DNA from: Nectonema munidae
Taxonomy: Eukaryota > Nematomorpha > Nectonematoida > Nectonematidae
Length of the DNA stretch: 64,000 nt
Assembly (NCBI GenBank): GCA_030549495.1
Contig: JAUIRK010000987.1
Span: forward strand, 806,001-870,000
Reading direction: 5' to 3'
Shown here one piece after another: positions 46,881-57,989 of the stretch. Each line of letters opens with the position of its first letter. The first letter of the stretch is position 1. The position numbers were made by a program, and so were the translations under genes. The notes under the pieces were generated by a model. The model was given only the letters and a program-made list of their open reading frames with translations. It was not told where the DNA came from and ran no database searches.

Positions 46881-47499
46881 TTAATAAATTATAACTATAT
46901 AAATGTAGATAAAATGGCGCTGAGACTTCATAAATAAAAGTTGTAAAGAAATAAATTGAAAACACTTGAGTAAATCTTTTATTTAACAAAATACCAGCTA
47001 TGACCTTCTTCAGATATATTATATGAGAGACTAAAAAAATGACTATTATAAAATGATTTAATACTTATCCCATATTTGAGATATGAATGATATATTTGTT
47101 ATATTTTATATGGAAGGTAATAAAAGTACTAATCTATAAAAATACGGAAGCATCAACGTATAAATTTTTTAATTAAACTTTTTTATAATGCGAAGCAAAA
47201 TGCCTTCAAAAATAGAGTGCGCAAAAGAGTTTTGGATAGTGAGATTCGAAGCGAGTAAATTCATTTATGATTTGTGATTGAAAAATGATCGATACCAAAA
47301 TAGTTTCAATTTTGCTTCATGGACTGAATTTCGAGATGGATAAAATCTTTACATTTTTATGGATATCCTTTCGCTCCAACTATTTTTTGTCTGGAAACAA
47401 CACATAAATGCGGAGAATATATTTATACATGAGGTGTTTATAGCAACCTGTTGAAGAAAAACATTATTCCCATCACAGTCAACTAAAGAAAGTAAGACG

Positions 47500-47615
47500 T
47501 TAAGTGTCTATTTTCTCATTGACAACTTTGGCATAGTACTTCATCAAGTATCGTTGCTTGGTAGATGGTAAGCTGGTAATTGCACACAATGTGAAACTTC
47601 TCGCAACCACTCCAA
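47500..47615 (-). CDS. Candidate terminal exon, unknown gene
   Basis: The acceptor TTTTCCTTTTTAAG has a strong pyrimidine tract. It is followed by 37 open codons (GVVARSFTLCAITSLPSTKQ, then RYLMKYYAKVVNEKIDT) and TAA. Composition is balanced for this locus. No upstream exon or family recognised. Confidence 0.25.
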
Positions 47616-48898
47616 CTTAAAAAGGAAAATATATTAATGGCAGTTGAAATGTGAAAAATTCGATAAAATACTAATTTATTTGAAAAACAAAGTATTCACA
47701 ATATTTTTTTCTTATTTTATAATTTTCCCTGTTCTTTACCATTTTGAATTGAAATAAAATAAATTTGGTTTTCCTACGCTTTAATTATTATTTGTCAATT
47801 ATAATAAAAATGCTCTTTTTTCCAAATTCGATCATATAGAGATTGAAGAAAAAATATTGCGATACCTGAGAGTTTAAATGTTCTGACTAGAACTTATTTC
47901 CAATGATCCAGAAAATGGGAAGTATTGATTATATTTAATGAAATCCCTCTTTTTTATATATCTTTCCAATTTTATTAGTAAGATATTAATTTATTTTTAT
48001 AAATAGTAAGTCTGTTGATTAGTTAAATTCACATTTTAAAGGAGTTTTAAACAACTCATAGAAAGCTAGTTAGCATATATTTTATACGGGCAGCTCGAAA
48101 AAAGTTATAAAATGTAATTCTGACACACGCTGAATTTCTTCTCCAAAGAAGTATCGATGTGGAATTTAATAGGAAAGAATACAATTTTTAGGGTTCTTGG
48201 AAAAAGCGGTCTCTGCGCAATTTACCCTAAATACAATGAGAATTTTAAATCCCAATTGTCTATGATGAAGTCAATTTACTTTGAGGGCGAATTGACGTGC
48301 TTCTATTTCTAATCACGGAAAAGATGGACTCACATTATTGATGGGATAATTAATCCGCAATTGTGAGAATCGTGTTTCATCGGAATAGAAACATTTCATT
48401 CATATCCTTCCGCCCAATACCTTAATCGCGATTCTTTTTTCCTTTTAGAATTATTTAAAAAAGTTAAATTTTTGAGCCTAATTGCTTAGTCTTAATCAAG
48501 TATAAATTTTTAATGTTTCAAATTAAGAATCGGATATATACAATTGTACAATACTTTGGTAACGTCACATCACTAGCTCACATGGAGGTATGTCACCCTT
48601 CATTTTTGAATTCTTAGGGTGGGATTCTCGAGAGTTGGTATGAAGGATGTGTGAAATTGTCAATTAAAAAGATCGTAGACTTGGTAATCGCGAATGCGTC
48701 TATGGAGTTGCGGTAAAGGAAGGTATTGAATCCTTAAGGGAGTTTACACTTTTCTCTGCGATTTCCTTGGATTAGAAGGATTGATAACAAGAGTTTAGTG
48801 AGTTAAGTGCCATTGTGCACACGATAACAAATTGTGCTTGAGCGAAAAACAAAGAGAGAAGAAAAGCAAAAGGCAGGTAGTGAATTATCATCTTCGCG

Positions 48899-49078
48899 AT
48901 GACAGATTTCAACAGTAAAGATGCGGTAGATAAAATGCTTTCAGGAGGTTCTTATACTTTCACTGGGAATATGCAGCATACAGATTTGCGCAAGACCTTC
49001 TCGCTTAAGTACTTATCTTCGTCGTTTGGCGTAAACGTAATCCTTTTTTCTGAATCATTTCTTTCACTTTTGATTTAG
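48899..49078 (+). CDS. Candidate 59-residue coding exon or small protein
   Basis: ATG at 48899 opens MTDFNSKDAVDKMLSGGSYT and continues FTGNMQHTDLRKTFSLKYLS to a TAG at 49076-49078. Amino-acid usage is unlike the Phe/Ile/Lys/Asn-rich chance frames of the region, and it sits in the least AT-rich block between the two ephrin genes. It could be a first coding exon (weak donors inside, GGC|GTAAAC) or a stand-alone small protein. No family recognised. Confidence 0.35.
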   Translation: MTDFNSKDAVDKMLSGGSYTFTGNMQHTDLRKTFSLKYLSSSFGVNVILFSESFLSLLI

Positions 49079-49769
49079 GGATAACGCAGAAAGGAACTTA
49101 AACGCAAAGTGTAGGCGTCTTTGTGAGTAAATTAAGTTTGGCTTCGTCAAAAGATCATTTCCATTGGAGTGACTGATCTTTTGTAAATTTGTCTATTTTA
49201 GAATTGATAGAGTTCAATTCTTCTATTTATTTAATTTAAAACACATAAAATTTAATATAAAAATCGTGAAAACAATTTCCAAGAAATAATGGAGGCTGAA
49301 CTCAAGGAAAACCATTCTGATATATAAGATGGATATAAATTTGAGGAATACGAAGAGAAATCAAATTTCATGGAGATGAAGTATCTTCAGTAAATGATCT
49401 GATGTAAAGTTGAATGAGAGATAATGAGCCATTTTGATATTGAATCAAACATATGGTAAGTATATTATTATATCGATATATGATAGGTGGAAATATGCAC
49501 TAAATATAAGAACATGATAAACAACATCTAATTGGATGCAGAAATTAAAGTTACAAAGATAAAATTTTGAGGTATGGGGTAAAAGAATAGAGATAGATAG
49601 AAGAAAAACAAGTAGTAGGCTTTTTTAATTTTACCTTTACTTTTTTTTTTTTTATCATTTGTGATAAATGCAAATGAGTGCAATTCAGTGCCAAAAACGG
49701 TTTTCCTACCCTCCTGGAGACACCTTATCCATCTTTCTTTATATATGTTTCTATATTTATAAATATAGT

Positions 49770-50520
49770 TAGTTAGTTAGTTAGTTAGGTTATTTTTCAA
49801 AAGTAACAAGAAAAAAATATATATAGAGCAAATTGCTTAATGCAAAAATATGGTAAATTGTGAACATTTACAAAAGGAGATAATATGTATCATAATAAAA
49901 TATTGCTTTTGAAGGTCAATATCAAAGGCCAAGTTAGCCGCTGGTAGATGTAATCTTGGGAATTTTATGAGACGAGCTGTTCAAGATGAAGTCATACTTT
50001 TTCTGCAGGCATAACAGTTGGAAATTGAACAAGTGTTGATTCTTGAGTAAGATTTGATGAAATAGGACATCATCATCTTTGGAAATTTTTTCATATTGAT
50101 GGCATCAGAAACAAAAAACTTTTGATTGGAGTTGAATAGTGTTGAAATTTTGAATGCAAATGTTTGCTTTGATTTTGTGTAGTTATAGTAAGGGAGCATC
50201 GTGTGAGTCATAAAGCGAGGAGATGTTCTTTCCTTTTCTGAGTTAAAAGTGATGAAGTCGTTGAAAATGAATGGAAGCATGCCATGCAAGAATTTATATA
50301 GGTAGGTGTAGGCACTATGGACATAAATGTCTTTGAACTTCAACAGAGTGTATTGAATAAATATGTTGTTTGTGTGGGAGAAGGGAGGAAGATTGAAAAT
50401 TACTCTCAATATCTTTTTTTGTAGTGTAAAAAGCATCGTGTTTTTTGAGTGACCCCAGTTGAAGACACTGTACTTTAGATGAGGAAGGAACAAACTATTA
50501 TACATGGTGAGCATTGTATT
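49770..50520 (-). pseudogene. 5'-truncated LINE, relative of the 43.3-kb copy
   Basis: 177 minus-strand codons (50514-49981) are the ORF2 C-terminus: SLFLPHLKYSVFNWGHSKN, LQKKILRVIFNLPPFSHTN, and ERTSPRF, ending SISNCYACRKSM. The same ending occurs in the 43.3-kb element (HSICVNKSCYVC). The 3' side runs to a TAAC microsatellite (TTAG on plus, 49768-49790), typical of a LINE tail. The frame is intact, so this insertion is younger or better preserved, though it lacks everything upstream. Confidence 0.8.
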
Positions 50521-52679
50521 GATTGGGAGAAACTTTTTGGCTTGTCTTTTTACTTACTCTATTTTTCACTTTATTTCTAAAAAAAATTAAATAAAGTATT
50601 TATACAAAAATTGCAATCCTAAAATTCTATCTCATTCAACTGATATGAACATGATATACCATCGCTTTTGTATACTATTATAGTATAATATTACCAATGG
50701 CTTCTTTTTACCCTCTGGTTAGCTTCTAGATTGACTATGCATGCAGAGCAGTGATTGGAGAATTGAAAAACTTTGTAGGATTCCGATTTCGACTGCTGTT
50801 CACAAAAAAGGCCTATTCTGTTTTTCCTTAATTTAATAAATTAACTTTCACTCTGAAGTTAGCGCATTCAGTATTCATTCAATAGTATGACAGTTTATCA
50901 GAAACAAGTGCTATTAACAGATTTTCTATAGTTCAGCCATTCACACAGCTAGTCAGATGTGAATTTGTTTTAGAAATATAATATCTATAGAATCCAGTGT
51001 TTACATTTGAAGAAAACGCCAGAATTGGCTAACTTTTGAATTTTATAGAAGTAGCTCTCTTTAGAATTTTATCACTTAAAGAAAATCTTCTAAAATTCAC
51101 ACTACAAATGATTTTCCAATTTCAAACTAAATTTTATACATAAAAATTGAAATTAAAAGTTTATATATAATATGTTAGGTTGGGCCAAATTTTGGAGTAA
51201 ATGTTGAAATGTGTTAGTTTTTTACTGAACTTTTCACGGTCTATATTTTAAGGAATCAGAAAGTATAGTAAATGCTGCCTATACTTTGAAATCTTGTTTT
51301 ATTGAAAAATTTGAGGAGAAGTAAATTTTTACGAATTGTTTTATTAAATGTTTCCTCTCTCATTTATTCAAAATTTTATCAAGTTTTTTTGAATAAAATC
51401 CATTTTATGATAAAAATGAACTTGACTTAAAATTTTGGTTTTACTAAACAGAAAATTGCAAGAAAATGTAAAAAATTAAAAATGAAAAATTTTTTAAAAA
51501 AAATGTGGGAAAATTTTCTCTTCCCCCCCCCCAAGAAGAGAGAGGGCTTTGCTATTCCGTTGCTTGAAAAAAGCACAATTGTTAGATAATTCGTTATTTC
51601 GCGCTATTCTTAATATACACGCGGTTATATTAGAGTTTTGCTACTTTGATCAGGCTCTAGGAAGAAAGTACCCATAAGAAAAATATGAAAATTATTGGAA
51701 ATATTTTTCCAATAAAAAGAAATATGAAAATGTAATTGGAAAATTAGCGTCCATTTTATAATGAGCTTGTATTTGCTTGGCTGTTCCTCTTTTCGCGCTA
51801 TTCACTTTAATATATATTTTAATTTATACTGATAACTTGTATTTCTCATACTCTATTTCATTGCCGCGCGCTGATTATAATTTATAACTTTGGAGTTTAC
51901 AACTTTTTAATTTACAAATTTATAATATGGTCGTTTTTGTTGAAAGTTTTCCTTATTATCTAAAAAAGAATGGTATATTTTTATTAGATTTTACTATTTT
52001 TATTATTAATATTCAATATTAAACTATCATTTTGTGAAATAAAGAGCGTATAAACATAAACCCTTACAGCAAACTATAAAAAATCAATGAAAGTTTATTT
52101 TCATTATTTCATTAGTCACGTCTGTTATGTTGGTAACTTTTTTTCTAATGGTATATTGGTACTTATTTGTTGTCCCCCCTCATTTTTATTATGAAAAAGT
52201 TGTATCAAAATTTTTTATCATAAAAAAGAAAAAAAAATTATGATAGTTAGAAACTAACAATCATAATTGTTAGTTAGTGAAGTTAGTTGATTTATTTACT
52301 TAAGTTAAACGTTTCAAGGCAAAACGAAGATAACCAATACGTAACGGTAAATTTATTTCTTTACTTTTTAATGATTTTTCACCTTTTTTTGGATGCTAAA
52401 TAAAACATGGCGCTGATTTCATACAAGCAGCACAAAAGAAGACGTGAAGCTTGGTGAGGGTGTGTAGAACCTATGGAAATGATACCATGTCAATTGTTTA
52501 AAAGTCAACGTGTGAATTTGCGAGATAATTTGACGCAAAGTACGACGCAATGCTTTTGTCATGGATATCTATCTCTCCTTTGGCGTAAGAGTTGGAGTTG
52601 TGAAGCATGTAATTAAAAATGCTTTTTCACGGCTACTAATTATTATTATTTTCATCCTTTCACTCAGTCAGTTCATAAA

Positions 52680-52867
52680 AGTATAGAAAGTTGGCGAAGA
52701 AGACAAATAGTTCTTTCTTGTATACAAAAGGCTAAACACTCTCATTATCCTGTTGCATTGTGAAGTGGCTGTTATAAACAAGTTCCCTGAAGTTAAGGTC
52801 TGTCGTTTATCCGTGTGTATCTGACAAGAATGGAGTAAGCTTCATCATACTTCAGAGTTTAAAATGC
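52680..52867 (+). promoter_or_regulatory. Possible first exon / promoter region, unknown gene
   Basis: CACTCAGTCAGTTCA at about 52664 resembles the arthropod TCAGT initiator. About 190 bases on, ATGCAG|GTAAAC makes a good donor at 52868. The next acceptor (CTTATTTCCAG, 53284) would define a 417-bp intron. Joining them gives only a short peptide, so coding is doubtful. Confidence 0.25.
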
Positions 52868-53284
52868 AGGTAAACACTAGAAAATATGTTTTGCCTTCAT
52901 TGCTATTGAAGCTTTTTAAAAGCATAAACGATAAACAACTATAACAGATGTTTAAAATGTTCACTATCACTGCGAGGTTTTGACTTAAAATGTAAAATCT
53001 TTGGCTTTGTGAATATTCAAAGTCAACCTTTTCTCACTTCCACGAATCCTCAAACGTCATTGTATTTGAAAGTTACTCGACTTTTATTCCATTTTAAAAT
53101 TACTCGCTCTTGTGAAATATTATTTAAAAATATAAAATGCTTATAATGTAAAATATAACTGCAAAATCTACTATTTTTACGTTTTTTTTTTTAGAACATT
53201 TTTAATCTTTCCTTTGATATCACTGCGATTCATTCAGATATGTAAATAGTGCGACTTCTTTCATTGCTTAATGTCTTATTTCCA

Positions 53285-53446
53285 GGATTCGAGATATTTC
53301 GTTGCGACCAAATACAAGGCAATTTCACAAAAACACACTCTACACTCATCTTCCAAATGAAGAAGCTTTGCCTTTCTACCACAGCAGTTGAAGCTGATAT
53401 TGATGAAATAGGCAGAAATGTGAAATTCGTAGATTCATACCAATAA
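53285..53446 (+). CDS. Candidate terminal exon, unknown gene
   Basis: The strong acceptor GTCTTATTTCCAG is followed by 53 open codons (FEIFRCDQIQGNFTKTHSTL, then TTAVEADIDEIGRNVKFVDS) and TAA. Composition is protein-like. No family recognised, and the upstream candidate exon ends in a phase that does not open this frame. Confidence 0.3.
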   Translation, partial: GFEIFRCDQIQGNFTKTHSTLIFQMKKLCLSTTAVEADIDEIGRNVKFVDSYQ

Positions 53447-55893
53447 GTATACGTTTATTTTAAAACAATAGAAAAATTACTATTAGCCACTGATGATGAG
53501 AATGAATACTAGTTAAAAAGTGTAAGAAAACATTCAGAATTACATGGACAACAGTTCAGGAGTGTGTGAAGCAGGGAAAGTTTATTAATAAATTTGAGAA
53601 AAGATGAGAAGCTTCGAGAATTATTATCTAAAAACCCATCATTGTTATCATTGTAAAATTCTGCAGGCTTATTAGAATTGTGTTGCTTCGATTTTTCAAA
53701 ATTACAGAATGGAAGCAGCATTTTGCAGGAGTATCTAGGAGAAGTTCTAGTTTTTCAAAGTTGAAACTTACTAATGAGTTGAATATAGAAAGCAGAACTG
53801 AGTTGTTAATGAGAGCTATTCTTTATTAATATTTAGTGCGCGATATGAATTTTAAATTGAATGATGATTCTTAAAGCTTTCTCTTTCGAAGATAGAATAG
53901 AATTAAATGAACTGTTACTACAGAGTTTTGAAGTTTCCAATGAATTAAAAGTTCTGTACACCCATCCCCTAAAGATAAAAGAACTGGGAGATTTTTAGGA
54001 ACTTAGTTAATTTTACAAATCTTTTTTTCTTCGTTCTACCATTTCATATAATTTCTTGAGTGAAGTCATTTAATGAATTTGGTAGCAAAATTTTTAGAAA
54101 GGTGGTAAATTTAAAATATTTTTCAAATAAATTAGCAATTAAATCTTGCCCATCGTGAAGTATCATGATAAAAAATATTAATTAAAAAAGTTATTTGAAT
54201 TTGAGAAAGTAGCACAAAATACACTGTACAGTCATTTGAGGTCGAAAAGCTTTTAGACAAATCAAGTGATAAAGGTATCTCAGCTTGCAAAAAGTTTATC
54301 TGTTAGTCATGACGCTGAAAACTGATTCCCTTAAAAATTTTAGAATTGATATTGAATTGATCTTGTTTTATAAATTAAATAAAATTGATTTTGAATTGAT
54401 CTTGTTTGAAGTTATGTAACTAACAGGGAATGTTATGTACCCTCTATCTATCAGAATTTCAATGTGATCTATTATTGTGATCAATATGATTTTTCTTGAA
54501 TTCCAAATTATATTGAGTACTTAGTCATATTAAAGCACATATTCAAATAATATATCGAATATTTGTATATTCATCTCTTAGTAGAATGTTGTTAGAAATT
54601 TTTTTTTGAAAAGCCAGTGTCCAAAAATCTACAAAACAGAACTTTCAAGAAGTCACAACTTTTCATACTCACTCTATTATTACTAAAGCTTTAAACTTAG
54701 ATATAACTTCCTGTGTTTATATTTATCATAGCTCTCATTAAGTTTATACATTTTCAAGTATACCAAAATATTTTTTTAAGTTTCAGCTTATTGAATCAAA
54801 TAGAGTATAAAAATTATAAACTTGGTAATAAGTTTAGCAAGAAAAATTCAATGATAATTATTTTAATTAAAAAAGTTTTAAATATAGATATCCAGCACTT
54901 AAATCTTAGCAAATGATTCAGCACTCTTCAATAATTCAAATGCCAGCAAATCCTTTATATGGAAAGAGAGATTTGAAATGGAATAAAAAATTGCTAATTT
55001 AAGTAAAAAAGTAATTAACACTCAGCAAAGCTTTTTAATTCGAGATGAACTGTATACTTTATATACAATAAGCGATGAAGTATGTGATTTTAATTATAGA
55101 TATGTCTGACTATATGTTTGTTTTCCATTAAATTTCAATTTCTCCATCTTTTGATATATGAGAAAGAGTTCTTATTCTTAGAGCAAAGAAATTTAATCAA
55201 TATAGAAATTATTGCAATGTTTTTGTTCATATTAGTAAACACTAATATATTAGTATATAAATATTTTTATATTAGTAAAGACATTTGGCGAATCATAAAG
55301 ATACTCTCCGTATTTTCAAATTAGTTGGTTTGTTAGATAACTTTGTATTATAATTAATTAATTATTTGGTCAGTTAATTAATTACGTTAGTAAGTATACC
55401 CGCTGGGCTGCTTTTACAAAGGAGTGCTAAAATTAATATATTTGAAATACCATAGTTAACCTAAAAACTAATTTCACAGATTTTCTTTTATAAGCTGAAA
55501 TTATTATCTTGAATTAACATCTATTTTTATACACATTAATGAAAAAATGTTTAAAATTTTTTGTATAGTGAATGTAGTTAGTTAATGAGAAATGATTTAA
55601 AGGAAGATAAAATGGTGTAAGTTTTTTTAATCCAAGGAATCACTGAATATTATAATCACACAAAAATTATAAAGACTTCTTGCACCTTTCCTGATTTAAA
55701 GATGTTAACATCTCAGAGCTTTGAAAATACTAAAATATTTCCTGTTCCAAAAAAGAGAGACCTGGAATAAAGAAATTTTCCTATTGTCTGCGCATCTGAA
55801 ATCTCTTGGAGATAAACTTACGCCCTCGCGTTGCACATTTTTTAAGTAGAATTGCTTCTTGAAATCTTTCCACACCAGTTATCTCTTCAATAA

Positions 55894-55988
55894 CCCGTTA
55901 ACGACCAGAATGTAAAGCAGAAGATTAAAGAGCTTTGATAAACGCAGACGATTTTAGTGGCCTATAGTTGATTCTGGGCGTTAACGGG
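55894..55988. mobile_element. Short TTAA MITE, copy M3
   Basis: CCCGTTAACGACCAGAAT on the left pairs with ATTCTGGGCGTTAACGGG on the right. TTAA follows (55989-55992) and ATAA precedes. The interior AAACGCAGACGATTTTA is shared in inverted orientation with M1. 95 bp. Confidence 0.75.
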
Positions 55989-56759
55989 TTAATAAACATA
56001 ACTTAAATTAAATGGTCTTTTAATGCACTTTTCAGAATCTCATATTATTTACATCAAGTAAGTTAGTTAAATCTTATGGAATGTTGCTTGGATCAGGGAA
56101 AAAATTTAAACATATATCCAAACTATCTTTCCTTTTCAATTAACCTAGAACTCTTAAATGTAATAGTCACAATTGTTTTACATTTTGAAAGATTTAATAA
56201 CTTGTGTGAATCAGTGTTGATGGTTTTCTCTAAAGTTTTGTGCTCGTATACGAATCTTAGTAGTTGTGTTATTTAATGTATATATTAAAAATATTAAATT
56301 GAATCCCTATTCTTTGTATGTTATTTTTAATTTGATTGAAGTGTTTTCATTTGGCTCTATAGTATATAAATATTTTAGAGGGGTTCAGAGATCAAACTGA
56401 GTAAACAAATTTATTTCTGAATAAACTTTATTTTACTCTACTAAAAGCTATGCTCAATTCTTTGCCTAAAGATATATTTGTAAATTACTCAGAGGATGAT
56501 ACGAAACCGCTTCCAACTTTCTGGGCAAATTAGGCCCCATGTCTTATAAATTTACATGTCGAATTAATAAGGACAAGGGTTTTTGGTTTTTAAAAATGGT
56601 TTCATAGTAAAGCCATGTCATATGAATTGAGATTTAGAGTTGCGGTTTCAGCGGAAAAAAAAACTTGGTTGGGGGGAAGAAGGAAAATTAAATTTTTTTT
56701 TTTTTAAAAAAATTTTTGAAAAAAAATTTGCTTTAACCCCCCCCCCCCCCCCGAATACT

Positions 56760-57780
56760 TGGCAACCAATCCGGTTTTGCTGCGTTAGTGCAGAAAGAAG
56801 CTCCTCAGGCTTTTGTCACGCATTGTTTTTACATCGGCATGCATTGACGTCAAAGACTCTGCAACCAATTCTGAAAGAAGTCTTCGCTTCATGCGTGAAA
56901 GTAGTCAACTTCATCAGTTCCAAATCTGTCAATCATCGTCTCTTCAAAAGATTTTGTCATGAAATGGGTTCACAATATGAAGTTCTTCTCTACCACACAG
57001 AAGTTCGGTGGCTTTCAAGAGGACAAATCTTGAAACGTCTGTTTGAACTTCAAGTAAAAGTTTCATTATTTTTGAAAGAAAAAGAAAGCCCACTTTCCGA
57101 ACTTTTTGATAGCAAAGAATTCATTAACGGCGTGGCATACTTAGTAGATATTTTCAGTTTTTGAATAATGTGACATTTGCGATTCAAGGAAATGATGTTA
57201 CCATTATTGATGCTTCAGTAAGACTCCAAGTCTTTCTTGGAAAGCTGCCACTGTGGGGGAGAAGGTTGAAGGCAGGTAACTAGCCAAACTTTCCGATGTT
57301 AGAAGAGATTCTTTTACAGAATGGAATCGGAAGAGTCAAATTCATATCTTTTCTTTGCAAGGACAATTCAGCAAACATTTGAGTACTCTTCAGAACTCTT
57401 TTAAAAATGACTTCTGCCTAGGTGAACTTAAAATTGAAAAATGCATACATAACCCTTTTTTTGCCGACATAGACTCCATTAGTGATGAAGACCTTGCTAG
57501 GGATGATCTCATTGATCTGAGAACAAGAAAAATTCTCGTGTGCATAATAAAAGCCTATCCTCGTCTGGTAAAGCAAGCTATGTGTGCTCTGATTCCGTTT
57601 GCTACCACTTACCTATGTGAGACGGGTTTATCTTCACTCGTTTCTATCAAGACAAAAAAATAGAAATCGATTACATGTCAGAGATTATATACGTGTAACA
57701 TTATCCAATACCGCTCCACAGTTTCCTCTTCTTATTCAGGGCAAACAACAGCATCCGTCTCACTAAAAAAAGCTTTCCAG
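56760..57780 (+). pseudogene. Broken hAT transposase (ZBED5/Buster-like)
   Basis: The first frame (to 57164) contains HALTSKTLQPILKEVFASCV, EVLLYHTEVRWLSRGQ and LFELQVKVSLFLKEKESPLS, the middle of a ZBED5-type hAT transposase. After a frame change, NVTFAIQGNDVTIIDA and NFPMLEEILLQNG follow. From 57355 the C-terminal part is open: FSKHLSTLQNSFKNDF, then CALIPFATTYLCETGLSSLV and SIKTKK, the hAT dimerisation region. The BED zinc finger and N-terminus are absent; a C homopolymer (56737-56752) and low-complexity A/T lie there instead. Not functional. Confidence 0.85.
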
Positions 57781-57939
57781 GAAAATTAAGGTTTTTGGTT
57801 TAATTAATTTAGAAAATACAAATATGTTTCATTTTACATTGTTTCTTGTGTTCATATATTGATTTCATAAATTTCATTAGATTTGAATAAATAAACTCAT
57901 TTTATGAAAGCTCATCCTTTTATATGTATTTTCCTATAG

Positions 57940-57985
57940 GTAAGGGGACCGCGAGTTCTACCAGATTCTCAAAGGGGTCCCTAAC
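57940..57985 (+). mobile_element. Possible 3' end of the hAT element
   Basis: GGGGACCGCGAGTTCTACCA and TCTCAAAGGGGTCCCTAA resemble the 3' terminal region of ZBED5-type hAT elements. A matching 5' end was not located; GAGGGGTTCAGAGATC near 56379 is a weak candidate. Confidence 0.35.
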
Positions 57986-57989
57986 TTAA

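Larger units (their letters stand above)
46885..49760. other. Intergenic with isolated exon-like stretches
   Basis: Mostly AT-rich. The block 48150-49130 is clearly less AT-rich. Two exon-like stretches (47500-47615 minus, 48899-49078 plus) are listed separately. Nothing else is supported. Confidence 0.45.
50530..56370. other. Intergenic with few candidate exons
   Basis: AT-rich. A block at 52390-52870 is less AT-rich. Exon-like stretches at 52868 (donor) and 53285-53446 are listed separately. The fragment at 53520-53760 gives NLRKDEKLRELLSKNPSLLS-type text with stops, perhaps a decayed element. Nothing else is supported. Confidence 0.4.

Noticed and set aside
55780-55890. Minus-strand stretch reading GVERFQEAILLKKCATRGRK with a GTAAGT inside
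   Set aside because: Protein-like and next to a MITE, but no acceptor, no partner exon and no recognised family; too little to annotate.
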